DNA of 55,077 nt, from contig SHZR01000019.1 in NCBI GenBank assembly GCA_009692205.1, positions 1 to 55,077 on the forward strand, given 5' to 3'. The position numbers were made by a program, and so were the translations under genes. Positions 26,851 through 35,239 of the stretch are shown here, in pieces. The DNA is from Gemmatimonadota bacterium. GTDB taxonomy: Bacteria; Gemmatimonadota; Gemmatimonadetes; Longimicrobiales; Gaopeijiaceae. The notes under the pieces are model-generated. The model ran no database searches. It saw nothing but the letters and a program-made list of their open reading frames with translations, and had not been told where the DNA came from. Position 1 is the first letter of the stretch, and the number at the start of each line of letters is the position of its first letter.

Positions 26851-28490
26851 TGCGAAGCTGGGTGCGCTGGGCACCGCTCGCGGCAGGACTGGTCCTGCTG
26901 GCGGGGTGCGGTGAGGGGGAGGCGGCGGAGGACGGCGCACCCACGCGTCTGACCGTGACGGTCCGGCGCGGCAACATGACCATTCGGGCCGAGGCCACCG
27001 GCACGGTCGAGCCGGTGCGCAAAGTCGAGGTCAAGTCGAAGGCATCGGGCGAGATCCTGCGACTGCATGCGGACGTCGGCGACCAGGTGACCCGGGGCAC
27101 ACTGCTCGCGGAGATCGACCCGCGTGACGTGCGCAACAATTTCAACCAAGTGCAGGCGGACCTCGAAGTCGCGCGCGCGCGACTCGAGATCTCGCAGGCG
27201 CAGCTCGAGCGGTCCAATCAGCTCCTGGCGGCGAATGTCATCACGCAGCAGGAGCACGAGAACGCGCGCCTCGACTACACGAATGCTCAGGCGACGCTGG
27301 TCCGAGCCGAGACCAACTTCGAGCTCTCCCAGCTCCAGCTGAACGACGTGTCCATTCGGGCCCCCATGGACGGCACCATCATCCAGAAGAACGTCGAGGA
27401 AGGGGTGGTGATTCAGTCCGCTTCACAGAACGTGTCGGGCGGCACGGCGCTCTTCCTGATGGCGAACCTCGCAGAGATGCAGGTGCGGACGCTCGTCGAC
27501 GAGACCGACATGGGCATGCTGCGAGCGGGGCTGAGCGCCTCGGTGACTGTCGAAGCATTCTCGGACAGGTCGTTCACGGGAGTCATCCAGAAGATCGAGC
27601 CCCAAGCCGTCGTCGAGCAGAATGTCACGATGTTTCCTGTGATCGTCTCGCTCGACAACACTTCGGGCCTGCTCAAGCCGGGCATGAACGCCGAGGTGCA
27701 GGTCTTCATCGACGAGGCGCGCGACGTCCTGCTCGTGCCGAACAACTCGATCGTGAAGGCCGCCGACGTGGGTCCGGCCGCGATGGCGCTCGGACTCGAC
27801 GTGGAGTCGCTCGACCTGACAGCATTCGCGCAGACCGGCGGTGGGGCGGGCACGTTCACCGCGCGGGCCGGCAATGGTGGGGGCGGCGGCGCCGCGACAG
27901 GTGGAGGCGAGGCCGCGAGTGGTGGGGGTGGGACGGGTCAACGCAGGGGCGGGGGACGCGCGGGCGGGGGCGGGAGGGCGGGAGCCCAGCTCAGCCCCGA
28001 GATGCAGGCTCAGATGGAGGGGCTGCGCGCCCAGGTGGAGAGCGGCGCGATCTCGCAGGACTCGATGCGCGCCCTCTTCCAGGGACTCCGTGGCCAAGGC
28101 GCGGGAACGAACGGTGGTGGTGGAGCCGCGGCGGCAGCGCCGGGCGCTGCCGCCCCTTCAGCGCGACAGACGCGTCCCGCGGCCGTGTTCGTCGTGGCTG
28201 CTGACGGCACCCCCGAGCCGCGACTCGTGCAGATGGGGCTCGGAGACTGGGACAACACCGAGATCGTGAGCGGCGTCGAGGAAGGCGACGAGCTCATCAT
28301 CGTGACGGCCGCGCAGCTCCAGGCGCAGCAAGAGGCGTTCCTCGAGAACATGCGGGGCCGCATGGGTGGGGCGAACCCCTTCGGCGGCAACGTGGCCGTT
28401 CCGGGCGGGCGGGGCGGCGGGGGCGGTGGCTTCCCCGGCGGTGGCGGCGGGGGTGACTTCCGAGGCGGCGGCGGCGGCGGACCGGGCTAG
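26850..28490 (+). CDS. MacA-like periplasmic adaptor lipoprotein with glycine-rich insertions
   Basis: 546 residues, unusually long. Signal with lipobox LLAGC (Cys20). The adaptor core has the lipoyl/barrel-sandwich halves (VEVKSKASGEILRLHADVGD and SIRAPMDGTIIQKNVEEG), an alpha-hairpin coiled coil between them, and beta-barrel and membrane-proximal domains (FSDRSFTGVIQKIEPQAV). Residues about 330-435 and 505-546 are Gly/Ala-rich low complexity, with a helical island QLSPEMQAQMEGLRAQV between. This insertion splits the membrane-proximal domain (AAVFVVAADGTPEPRLVQMG). It links the inner-membrane permease to an outer-membrane channel, which is not encoded here. Confidence 0.85.
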   Translation: MRSWVRWAPLAAGLVLLAGCGEGEAAEDGAPTRLTVTVRRGNMTIRAEATGTVEPVRKVEVKSKASGEILRLHADVGDQVTRGTLLAEIDPRDVRNNFNQVQADLEVARARLEISQAQLERSNQLLAANVITQQEHENARLDYTNAQATLVRAETNFELSQLQLNDVSIRAPMDGTIIQKNVEEGVVIQSASQNVSGGTALFLMANLAEMQVRTLVDETDMGMLRAGLSASVTVEAFSDRSFTGVIQKIEPQAVVEQNVTMFPVIVSLDNTSGLLKPGMNAEVQVFIDEARDVLLVPNNSIVKAADVGPAAMALGLDVESLDLTAFAQTGGGAGTFTARAGNGGGGGAATGGGEAASGGGGTGQRRGGGRAGGGGRAGAQLSPEMQAQMEGLRAQVESGAISQDSMRALFQGLRGQGAGTNGGGGAAAAAPGAAAPSARQTRPAAVFVVAADGTPEPRLVQMGLGDWDNTEIVSGVEEGDELIIVTAAQLQAQQEAFLENMRGRMGGANPFGGNVAVPGGRGGGGGGFPGGGGGGDFRGGGGGGPG

Positions 28491-28500
28491 GAGTAGGAAG

Positions 28501-29715
28501 ATGCTGAGCTTCGAGATCGTCAAGGTCGCGATGGGTGCGGTGCGCGCGAACCTGCTGCGCTCGGTGCTCACCACGCTCGGCATCGTCATCGGCATCGCCG
28601 CGGTCATTACGATGGTCGCGCTCGGCGAGGGCGCGCAGCAGCGCGTGCAGGCGGAGATCAACCGGATGGGCACGAACGTGCTCACGATCCGGCCCGGCCA
28701 GCAGTTCTCGTTCGGCGTGTCGCGCGGTGACGCCGAGATGTCCATCGAGGATGCGATGGCGCTGCGCGAGGACACCGGCGGCCTCCTCCAGGTCTCTCCG
28801 GAGCAGCGCACCGGGTTGCAGATCTCGTATCTGCGCTGGAACGCCCGCGCTGATGTGCTCGGTGTGTGGCCGGAATACTTCAATATCTACGACCACACGC
28901 TCGTCGCGGGACGGTACTTCACCCAGAGCGAGGTGGGCGGGCGCCAGCGCGTCGCGGTCCTCGGCTTCGACGTGCCGACGAATCTCGGCGAGACCCCGCC
29001 CGAGTACCTGATCGGAGAGACGATCCAGATCCGCGGAATCGGGTTCGAAGTCATCGGTATCCTCGCGGAGAAGGGCGACGCGTCGTTCCTTCGCCCGGAC
29101 GGGAGCATCTTCATCCCGCAGTCGACGGCGCAGTACCGCGTCATGGGAAGCCGCAATCGCCTCAACACGATCTATGCGGCCGCGGAGAGCCCCGAACAGC
29201 TCGACCAGGCGTATGCCGAGATCGACCGCATCTTACGTCGGGAGCACCACATCGGTGCCGGAGAGGACGCGGACTTCAGCATCTCGAACGCCGCGGACCT
29301 CCTCGAGACGTTCAACGAGACGCGCCAGACGTTCACCATGCTGCTTGCGGGCATCGCGGGCATCAGCCTTCTCGTCGGCGGCATCGGCATCATGAACATC
29401 ATGCTGGTGTCGGTGACGGAGCGGACCCGCGAGATCGGCATACGCAAGGCGCTCGGCGCATCCAGACGGGCCATCATGACGCAGTTCCTCGTGGAGGCGC
29501 TCTTCCTGTGCGTGCTCGGAGGGATGCTCGGCGTGGGCGCCGGGTACGGCGCGGCGGAGGCGATCTCGCGCATTGCCGAGTGGGAGACCGCGGTGTCGCC
29601 ACAGGCGGTCCTGACGGCACTCGCGTTCTCGGCGGGGGTGGGGTTGTTCTTCGGGATGTGGCCCGCGAGACGGGCAGCGATTCTCGACCCGATCGACGCG
29701 CTGCGGTACGAGTAG
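28501..29715 (+). CDS. MacB-like ABC transporter permease
   Basis: 404 residues. The mechanotransmitting four-helix permease: first TM at residues 18-42 (LRSVLTTLGIVIGIAAVITM), a large periplasmic domain to about residue 280, then three TMs (MLLAGIAGISLLVGGIGIMN; FLVEALFLCVLGGMLGVGAG; VLTALAFSAGVGLFFGMWPA). The coupling motif TREIGIRKALGASRRAI precedes the third TM. Lacks a fused ATPase, which is supplied by the gene at 26143. Likely exports a small molecule or peptide in partnership with the MacA-like adaptor. Confidence 0.9.
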   Translation: MLSFEIVKVAMGAVRANLLRSVLTTLGIVIGIAAVITMVALGEGAQQRVQAEINRMGTNVLTIRPGQQFSFGVSRGDAEMSIEDAMALREDTGGLLQVSPEQRTGLQISYLRWNARADVLGVWPEYFNIYDHTLVAGRYFTQSEVGGRQRVAVLGFDVPTNLGETPPEYLIGETIQIRGIGFEVIGILAEKGDASFLRPDGSIFIPQSTAQYRVMGSRNRLNTIYAAAESPEQLDQAYAEIDRILRREHHIGAGEDADFSISNAADLLETFNETRQTFTMLLAGIAGISLLVGGIGIMNIMLVSVTERTREIGIRKALGASRRAIMTQFLVEALFLCVLGGMLGVGAGYGAAEAISRIAEWETAVSPQAVLTALAFSAGVGLFFGMWPARRAAILDPIDALRYE

Positions 29716-29725
29716 GCTCTTTGGG

Positions 29726-29829
29726 GGGTCGGAGGCACGAGGCTCCCCTTCGCGGCTCCGGCTGATCGCGGTTATTCTGCCGGGCGGCTGACGTGCGACG
29801 CGCTCAGGGGAGCCTCGTACCTCCGACCC
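29726..29829. repeat. Long inverted repeat between convergent genes
   Basis: Arms 29726-29749 and 29806-29829 (24 bp each) match as inverted repeats at 23 of 24 positions, enclosing a 56-bp spacer with smaller inner pairing (CCGGC/GCCGG). It lies 10 nt after the permease stop and ahead of the convergent PDZ gene's end. The arms resemble those of the element at 52114-52279 (shared blocks GGGG, AGCCT, GTACCTC, CCC). No T-tract, so not an ordinary intrinsic terminator; it may be a bidirectional terminator or a REP/MITE-like mobile palindrome. Confidence 0.75.
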
Positions 29830-29941
29830 GGCTTCACGGTCGTCAGCGCGGCGATAGGGTCGAGAGTAGCTGCTGACGCGGGGGGCTGAACGGACGTCTT
29901 TGCCTATCGCGGCGACGCTGGCGCGCGCCGCGACTCGGGGG

Positions 29942-31123
29942 CTAGCGGCTGCGGAGCAGGACCTCGATGCGCGAGCCCTGCCGCACCAGCGTCACAGGTA
30001 GCGTAGCGCCGGCTCTCGAGATGCCGGTGCGGAACTCGTCGACGGAGCGGACGGCTACGCGGTCGAGGTTCACGATGACGTCGCCGGGTTGGATGCCGGC
30101 CATCGCGGCGGGGGTGCCGGGGGTGACGTCGACTACGAGCACGCCGGTCTCCACTCTGAAGTACTCGGCGAGGCCGGGGCGGAGGTCGACGACTTCGGCT
30201 CCGGCCACGCGATTGCTTCCCAGCAGGTAGGGCGTGAGCGGTCGGAACGTCGCGGGCGGTTCGGGCGCGTCGGCGTTGGGCGCATCCGGTGGCGCGGGCC
30301 ATGGGTACTCGAGCCCGGCGGTCACCCTCGCGGCTTCGGCCATGGCGGCGCGCAGCTCGGCCGACTGCAGAACCACGTCCTCGATGTCGGCACGGAGCTC
30401 GGTGAGTTGCGCCTCGACCTCCCGGACCTCGGAGCGGCTGACGCTCCGCCCTCGGCGACGCTCAGCGAGCCGGCTCTCCTGCTCACGGAGCCCGTCGATC
30501 CGACGATTGAGCTGATCCATCTCCAGGCGGAGCGAGTCGTGCTGCTCCCCTCGGAAGACGAAGAACTCGAAGGGCGCATCCACGGGCTCGGGCCCGGTGG
30601 GCGGGGCCACGGTGAAGCGCTGGCGCGGCGCGTCCGGTGGTGGCGGTGCGAAGGCTCCACGCGTCGTCGCGAGGATGTGGATGCGCAAGGAATCCATCGC
30701 GCGGAACATCGTCTCCGTCATGGAATCGACGGTGAGGTCGGCGTTGATGGTCCACGCCTCGAGGTCCACCGGACGCTCTGCTGCGCGGAGGCTGAGGTCG
30801 AGGCGGCGCCCGTTCCTCTCCAGACGGATCTGGACGCGATCTCCCACGCGGAGCGCGAGCCGCTCCGCGAGCTGCTCGAAGTCCACGGCCGTGCTCACGT
30901 CGTTGATGGTCAGTATGCGGTCGCCCACCTCGATGCCGGCCGAGGCCGCGGGGCTACCCTCGCGGACCTCCGTGACGACCGCGGCGGCCGCTTCCCCAGA
31001 AGCCAGTCGGCCGCTCTTCACCTCGAACCCGATTCCGATCCAGGCCGGGGCGCGCTGTGCGAGCACGGCGCTCCCCGGCAGGGTGAGTGCGAGGGCCAGC
31101 AGGGAGGTCCGCAGGATTCTCAT
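29942..31123 (-). CDS. Periplasmic protein with two PDZ domains and a coiled coil
   Basis: 393 residues with a signal peptide (LLALALTLPGSAVLAQ). PDZ 1 covers about residues 27-115 (GSPAASAGIEVGDRILTIND), PDZ 2 about 320-393 (GTPAAMAGIQPGDVIVNLDR). Between them lies a Pro/Ala-rich linker and a charged coiled coil (LRLEMDQLNRRIDGLREQES and VEAQLTELRADIEDVVLQSA). There is no protease domain, so it may be a peptide-sensing or scaffolding protein. It follows the anti-sigma gene by 2 nt, making a sigma/anti-sigma/PDZ operon in which it could sense envelope stress. Confidence 0.85.
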   Translation of the reverse strand: MRILRTSLLALALTLPGSAVLAQRAPAWIGIGFEVKSGRLASGEAAAAVVTEVREGSPAASAGIEVGDRILTINDVSTAVDFEQLAERLALRVGDRVQIRLERNGRRLDLSLRAAERPVDLEAWTINADLTVDSMTETMFRAMDSLRIHILATTRGAFAPPPPDAPRQRFTVAPPTGPEPVDAPFEFFVFRGEQHDSLRLEMDQLNRRIDGLREQESRLAERRRGRSVSRSEVREVEAQLTELRADIEDVVLQSAELRAAMAEAARVTAGLEYPWPAPPDAPNADAPEPPATFRPLTPYLLGSNRVAGAEVVDLRPGLAEYFRVETGVLVVDVTPGTPAAMAGIQPGDVIVNLDRVAVRSVDEFRTGISRAGATLPVTLVRQGSRIEVLLRSR

Positions 31124-31125
31124 GT

Positions 31126-31779
31126 CTAGAACCAGTTGTCCCGGCTCACGGACACCTGGCGGGCAGCCACGTCGCGCTCGGCGAGCGCGGACGCCAGGAA
31201 GCCGTTCAGGAAGGGGTCCCCCGGCGCCTGCCGGACCGCGGCCTGGCTCACCGACACGAGGTGCTCGAGCGCGGCATAGCGGCTGACGGGGTCGACCTGT
31301 GGGGCGTCGCCGCCCTGTTGGTCCATGAGTTCACGGTAGCGGGACACGGCCGAGACGTACTGCTGCTCGGCGGCGCGCACGACGCTGGCGGCGTCCTCCA
31401 CGCTGAAGGCGGCCACGGGCGAGAATGGTGCCTCCACTCCGCTCGGGCGGCTCGCGACACCTACGCCGAAGGCGGTTCCACCGAGGAAGAGCACCACGGC
31501 AGCGGCCGCGGGCATCCACGCTGGGGTACGCGCGAGACCCAGCGTCTGGAACAGACCAGGATCCCGCACCAGGCCCTCGGAGCGCAGCTGCGCCTCGAGC
31601 ACATCCCAGTCGCCCAGCGGCGGCAGGATCTCGGGCAGCGCGGCCAGGGACTCGGTCTGCGCCTTGAGCGCGGCCAACTCGGCAGAGCACGCCTCACACG
31701 CGGCGAGGTGCTTCGCCTCTTCCGGTCGCGGCGCCTCGTCCACGAGCCGCGCCAGCGTATCGATCGTCACATGCTCCAT
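31126..31779 (-). CDS. Zinc-finger anti-sigma factor
   Basis: 217 residues. The N-terminal cytoplasmic domain carries HxxxCxxC in KHLAACEACSAEL, the zinc-anti-sigma (ZAS) motif that holds ECF sigma factors. A transmembrane helix follows at about residues 90-108 (AAAAVVLFLGGTAFGVGVA), then a periplasmic helical domain. Its start overlaps the sigma gene by 13 nt. Stress-triggered release or cleavage would free the sigma factor. Confidence 0.88.
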   Translation of the reverse strand: MEHVTIDTLARLVDEAPRPEEAKHLAACEACSAELAALKAQTESLAALPEILPPLGDWDVLEAQLRSEGLVRDPGLFQTLGLARTPAWMPAAAAVVLFLGGTAFGVGVASRPSGVEAPFSPVAAFSVEDAASVVRAAEQQYVSAVSRYRELMDQQGGDAPQVDPVSRYAALEHLVSVSQAAVRQAPGDPFLNGFLASALAERDVAARQVSVSRDNWF

Positions 31780-32348
31780 GCTTCTGCTCCGTGTTCGTGT
31801 GCCGCTCCGGCCAGGCCGGACAGCAACGACCTCATCTTGGCTCGCGCCTTGAATAGCTGTGATTTCGATGTGCCCGATGTCACGCCGAGCACGTCGCCGA
31901 TTTCCTCGTGTGTGTATCCCTCGACGTCGTGCAGGATCAGCACCTCGTGCATCCCCTCCGGAAGGGCGTCGAGCGCGTGCTCCAGACGCTTCTGCAGGAG
32001 CGAGTCCGCACGGCCCGGTCCCACCGGCGCATCCTCCGACAACCGTTCCTCCCGCTTCGAGCGGGTATCCGCCTTGCGCAGGGACTGGAGTGCCGCATTG
32101 ACGGCAATGCGGTGGAGCCAGGTGGAGAACCGCGCGTCGCCCCGAAACGTCGGGAGAGCGCGGATCGCCCGAATCCAAGCTTCTTGGGCGCAGTCCTCCG
32201 CCAGATCGTCGTCCGCCGCGATCCGGCGCACGACCGCATACACCCGCGGCGCGTATCGGTCGTAGAGCGACCGAATCGCGCGGGCGTCCCCATCGGCGGC
32301 CAGCCGAATGAGTTGGCGCTCCGTCTGTACCGGGGAGACGTCTCTCAT
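31767..32348 (-). CDS. ECF-type RNA polymerase sigma factor (RpoE-like)
   Basis: 193 residues. Region 2 reads AIRSLYDRYAPRVYAVVRRI and DDLAEDCAQEAWIRAIRAL with RFSTWLHRIAVNAALQSLRK; region 4 is LDALPEGMHEVLILHDVEGY and HEEIGDVLGVTSGTSKSQLF. ATG 32348 has an AAGGGA ribosome site. First gene of the sigma/anti-sigma/PDZ operon, divergent from the NatA-like gene; the 147-bp spacer between should hold both promoters, but I see no clear sigma-70 boxes, in line with ECF autoregulation. Confidence 0.93.
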   Translation of the reverse strand: MRDVSPVQTERQLIRLAADGDARAIRSLYDRYAPRVYAVVRRIAADDDLAEDCAQEAWIRAIRALPTFRGDARFSTWLHRIAVNAALQSLRKADTRSKREERLSEDAPVGPGRADSLLQKRLEHALDALPEGMHEVLILHDVEGYTHEEIGDVLGVTSGTSKSQLFKARAKMRSLLSGLAGAAHEHGAEAWSM

Positions 32349-32495
32349 ATTGATCCCTTCGACGCGGGCCGGGGGGTCCAGGGTTGCCCGCGCATGGGCG
32401 CATCCCTGGCGATCCGCGGTAGCGCGGTACTACGCTCGGTGCGTACCCGGGACTCTCCCCCCGAGTTCGGCCACCCCCTCCACCCGCGGGCACCC

Positions 32496-33239
32496 ATGAT
32501 TCGGCTCTCCGGCCTGACCAAGCGGTACGGGCCGGTCTGCGCAGTCCGGGAACTCACGCTCGAGGTCCTGCCGGGCGAGGTGTACGCACTCCTGGGTCCG
32601 AACGGGGCGGGCAAGACCACCGCGCTCCGCTGCCTCGCCACACTCCTCGAGCCCTCGGAGGGCTCGGCGTCCGTCTGCGGCATCGACGTCTCTACCGGTC
32701 CGGTCGAGGCACGGCGGCGGATGGCGTTCCTGAGCTCCTCGATGGGACTCTACGCACGGCTGTCCGCGCGCGAGCTCGTGGCGTTCTTCGGCAGCCTGCA
32801 GGGTCTCGCGGGAGAGGCCCTCGCCGCTCGCGTGGAGGAGATGGTCGAGCTGTTCGGGCTCTCCGAGTTCGCGGACCGGTTCTGTGGCAAGCTCTCGACC
32901 GGTCAGCGCCAGCGCGTCTCGCTCGCCCGCGCGCTCGTGCACGATCCCCCGGTGTTGATCCTGGATGAGCCGACCCTAGGCCTCGACGTCCTGAGCGGCC
33001 GGGCGATCCACGACTTCATCCAACGCGAGCGAGATCGAGGCAAGGCGATCCTCTTCTCGACGCACCAGATGGAGGAAGTCGATCTGCTGGCGGACCGCGT
33101 GGGCGTCCTGCGGCGGGGTGAACTGGTGGCCGAGGGCACGCCCGCGGAGATCCTGGCGCGCACGGGGGCGTCGAACCTGGCGCGCGCGTTCCTGGCGCTG
33201 GTGGCGGACGCGCCCGTCGCCGAAGCAGTGCGCGCATGA
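32496..33239 (+). CDS. ABC-2 type transporter ATP-binding protein (NatA-like)
   Basis: 247 residues. Walker A LLGPNGAGKTTALRC, signature LSTGQRQRVSLARAL, Walker B VLILDEPTLGLDVLS, H-loop FSTHQMEEVD. The context, a coupled permease fused to a CPBP protease, matches Na+-efflux-type NatAB systems, though the substrate is not proven. Overlaps the permease gene by 4 nt (ATGA). No ribosome site before ATG 32496. Confidence 0.9.
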   Translation: MIRLSGLTKRYGPVCAVRELTLEVLPGEVYALLGPNGAGKTTALRCLATLLEPSEGSASVCGIDVSTGPVEARRRMAFLSSSMGLYARLSARELVAFFGSLQGLAGEALAARVEEMVELFGLSEFADRFCGKLSTGQRQRVSLARALVHDPPVLILDEPTLGLDVLSGRAIHDFIQRERDRGKAILFSTHQMEEVDLLADRVGVLRRGELVAEGTPAEILARTGASNLARAFLALVADAPVAEAVRA

Positions 33240-35239
33240 GATCCGCCTGGTGGATCGTCTTCCGCAAGGAGCTTCGCGAGACGCTGCGTGACCGGCGCAC
33301 GCTCCTCATGATGGTTGCGGTTCCCGTGCTCCTGTATCCCGTGCTGCTCATCGTGAGCGAGCAGCTGCTGCTGTTCGGACAGCGCAGCCTGGAGGCGGAG
33401 AGGTCTCCTGTCGCGGTCGTGGGCGACGTCCCCGAGGGACTCACCGAGGTCGTGGGAGCCCGGGAAGCGCTCGAGCTCGTGCCAATCGAGTCGGGCCCGG
33501 TCGAGGCGCTCCGGAGCGACGCTGTGACCGCGGTCGCCGTGGTCGGCGCTCCCTCGGGTGCCGAAGGCACGCGCGCGATCACGCTCCTCTACGACGCGGC
33601 CTCGGATCGATCGCAGCGCGGAAGAGGGGAGCTGTCGCGCGCGCTGGACGACTGGGCGGACACGCTCCTCGTGCGCCGGCTCGCGGACCGCGGACTTCCT
33701 CTGACGTTCGCGCTGCCGGTGGCGGTGACCGATTCGTCCGTGGCCCTGCCGGCGGAGATGGGCGGATACACCCTCGGTCGGATCCTGCCGCTCCTGCTGG
33801 TCGTGATCACGCTGCTCGGCGCGTTCTATCCCGCGATCGATCTCGCGGCGGGCGAGAAGGAGCGCGGCACGCTCGAGACGCTCCTCACGGCTCCGGTCCC
33901 GCCGAGCGCCATCGTCGCGGGCAAGTTCCTCACGGTCGCGCTCATCGCTGTCGTGGCGGCGGCCCTCAACCTCGGGAGCATGCTCCTCACCTTCCAGACG
34001 GGCGCGCTCCAGATCACCCAGGTGCTCGGCATCGAGGTGTCGCTCCCGCTGCGCTCGGTGGCGATCATCTTCCTCGCGCTGATTCCCCTCGCGGTGCTGT
34101 TCGCCGCGCTCTTCCTCGGCCTCGCGGTGCGCTCCGCCTCGTTCAAGGAGGCTCAGAACGCCCTGACCCCGGTCTACATGGTGGTGCTGGTGCCCGCGAT
34201 GCTGCCGATCTTCCCCGGCATCGACTTCGGGCCGCTGCTCGCGATCACTCCGGTCGCGGGCGTCTCGTTCCTCTTCCGCGACGCGATGGCCGGGAACGTC
34301 GAGTGGCTCCTGGGCGCGCTGGTGCTCGTGTCCACGACGCTGTATGCCGCGGCGAGCCTCGCGTTCGCGGCCCGGGCGTTCGGCAACGAGCGCGTCCTGT
34401 TCGGCGGAGCAGGGCCGGCGGACGTGCCGAGCACCTCGTGGCTCGATCGCCTGCGAGCGCTCGCGCCTGCGGGACGCGTCCCCGAGCCGGGCGTGGCGCT
34501 CGGCTTCGTGGCCGGGATCGCGCTGCTCTTCTTCTACGGCGGCATCCGGCTCCAGATCGGCTTCGGCGAGCGGGGGTTGCTGGCTTCGGAGTGGCTGCTG
34601 CTCTTCGTCCCGGCGGTGCTCTTCGTGCTCCTCGGTCGGTTCGACGTCGCCCGCACGCTGTCGTTGCGCGCGCCCACGGGAAGGGCGCTCGCGGCGGGCG
34701 TCCTGGTGGTCGCCGGCGCCCTGCCGATGGTGTGGCTGATCGGGTGGCTCCAGTCGTTCGTGCTGCCGATCCCCTGGGATCTGCTCGAGGGGCTGGAAGA
34801 GCTCATGACGGCGGGCGACGTCCGCCGCCTGGTGTGGCTCCTGCTGCTCCTGGCGGTCACCCCGGCGATCTGCGAGGAGGTCGTCTTCCGAGGCGTCCTT
34901 CTCGGAGGCACGCGGACACTCGAGCCGTGGAGGATGATCCTTCTGAACGGCGCCGTGTTCGGCGCGTTCCATCTGTCGTTCGAGACCGTGATCCGATTCC
35001 TGCCGACCGCGACGCTCGGCGCCCTCATCGCGTGGACGGTGTGGCGAACCGGGTCGATCTGGGTGGGGATGCTCATGCACTTCGTCAACAACGCGACCCT
35101 CGTCGTGCTGACGTCGACTCCCGCGTTGCGGGAGGTGCTCTCCGATCCGGACGCGCCGCCGCCGCTCTGGCTCGTTCCCCTCGGCGCGGCGATGCTCGTC
35201 CTGGGAGCGCGTCTGTTGCCTCGCGTGAGTGATCGATGA
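33236..35239 (+). CDS. ABC-2 permease fused to a CPBP intramembrane protease
   Basis: 667 residues. The N-terminal 400 residues form an ABC-2/NatB permease: KELRETLRDRRTLLMM start, an extracytoplasmic domain, and AGEKERGTLETLLTAPVPP before several TMs. The C-terminal 240 residues are a CPBP (Abi/CAAX) metalloprotease with EExxxR (Glu547, Glu548, Arg552 in CEEVVFRG), the FxxxH motif ending at His579, and HxxxN beginning at His615 in HFVNN. All catalytic motifs are intact. Permease and protease would act on the same cytoplasmic-membrane pathway; fusions of this layout occur in other bacteria. Overlaps thrC by 4 nt. Confidence 0.9.
   Translation: MRSAWWIVFRKELRETLRDRRTLLMMVAVPVLLYPVLLIVSEQLLLFGQRSLEAERSPVAVVGDVPEGLTEVVGAREALELVPIESGPVEALRSDAVTAVAVVGAPSGAEGTRAITLLYDAASDRSQRGRGELSRALDDWADTLLVRRLADRGLPLTFALPVAVTDSSVALPAEMGGYTLGRILPLLLVVITLLGAFYPAIDLAAGEKERGTLETLLTAPVPPSAIVAGKFLTVALIAVVAAALNLGSMLLTFQTGALQITQVLGIEVSLPLRSVAIIFLALIPLAVLFAALFLGLAVRSASFKEAQNALTPVYMVVLVPAMLPIFPGIDFGPLLAITPVAGVSFLFRDAMAGNVEWLLGALVLVSTTLYAAASLAFAARAFGNERVLFGGAGPADVPSTSWLDRLRALAPAGRVPEPGVALGFVAGIALLFFYGGIRLQIGFGERGLLASEWLLLFVPAVLFVLLGRFDVARTLSLRAPTGRALAAGVLVVAGALPMVWLIGWLQSFVLPIPWDLLEGLEELMTAGDVRRLVWLLLLLAVTPAICEEVVFRGVLLGGTRTLEPWRMILLNGAVFGAFHLSFETVIRFLPTATLGALIAWTVWRTGSIWVGMLMHFVNNATLVVLTSTPALREVLSDPDAPPPLWLVPLGAAMLVLGARLLPRVSDR

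Noticed and set aside
32903-35080. Long minus-strand frame (725 codons) opposite the NatA/NatB genes
   Set aside because: Charged repetitive text with no domain, fully antisense to a clear transporter gene.
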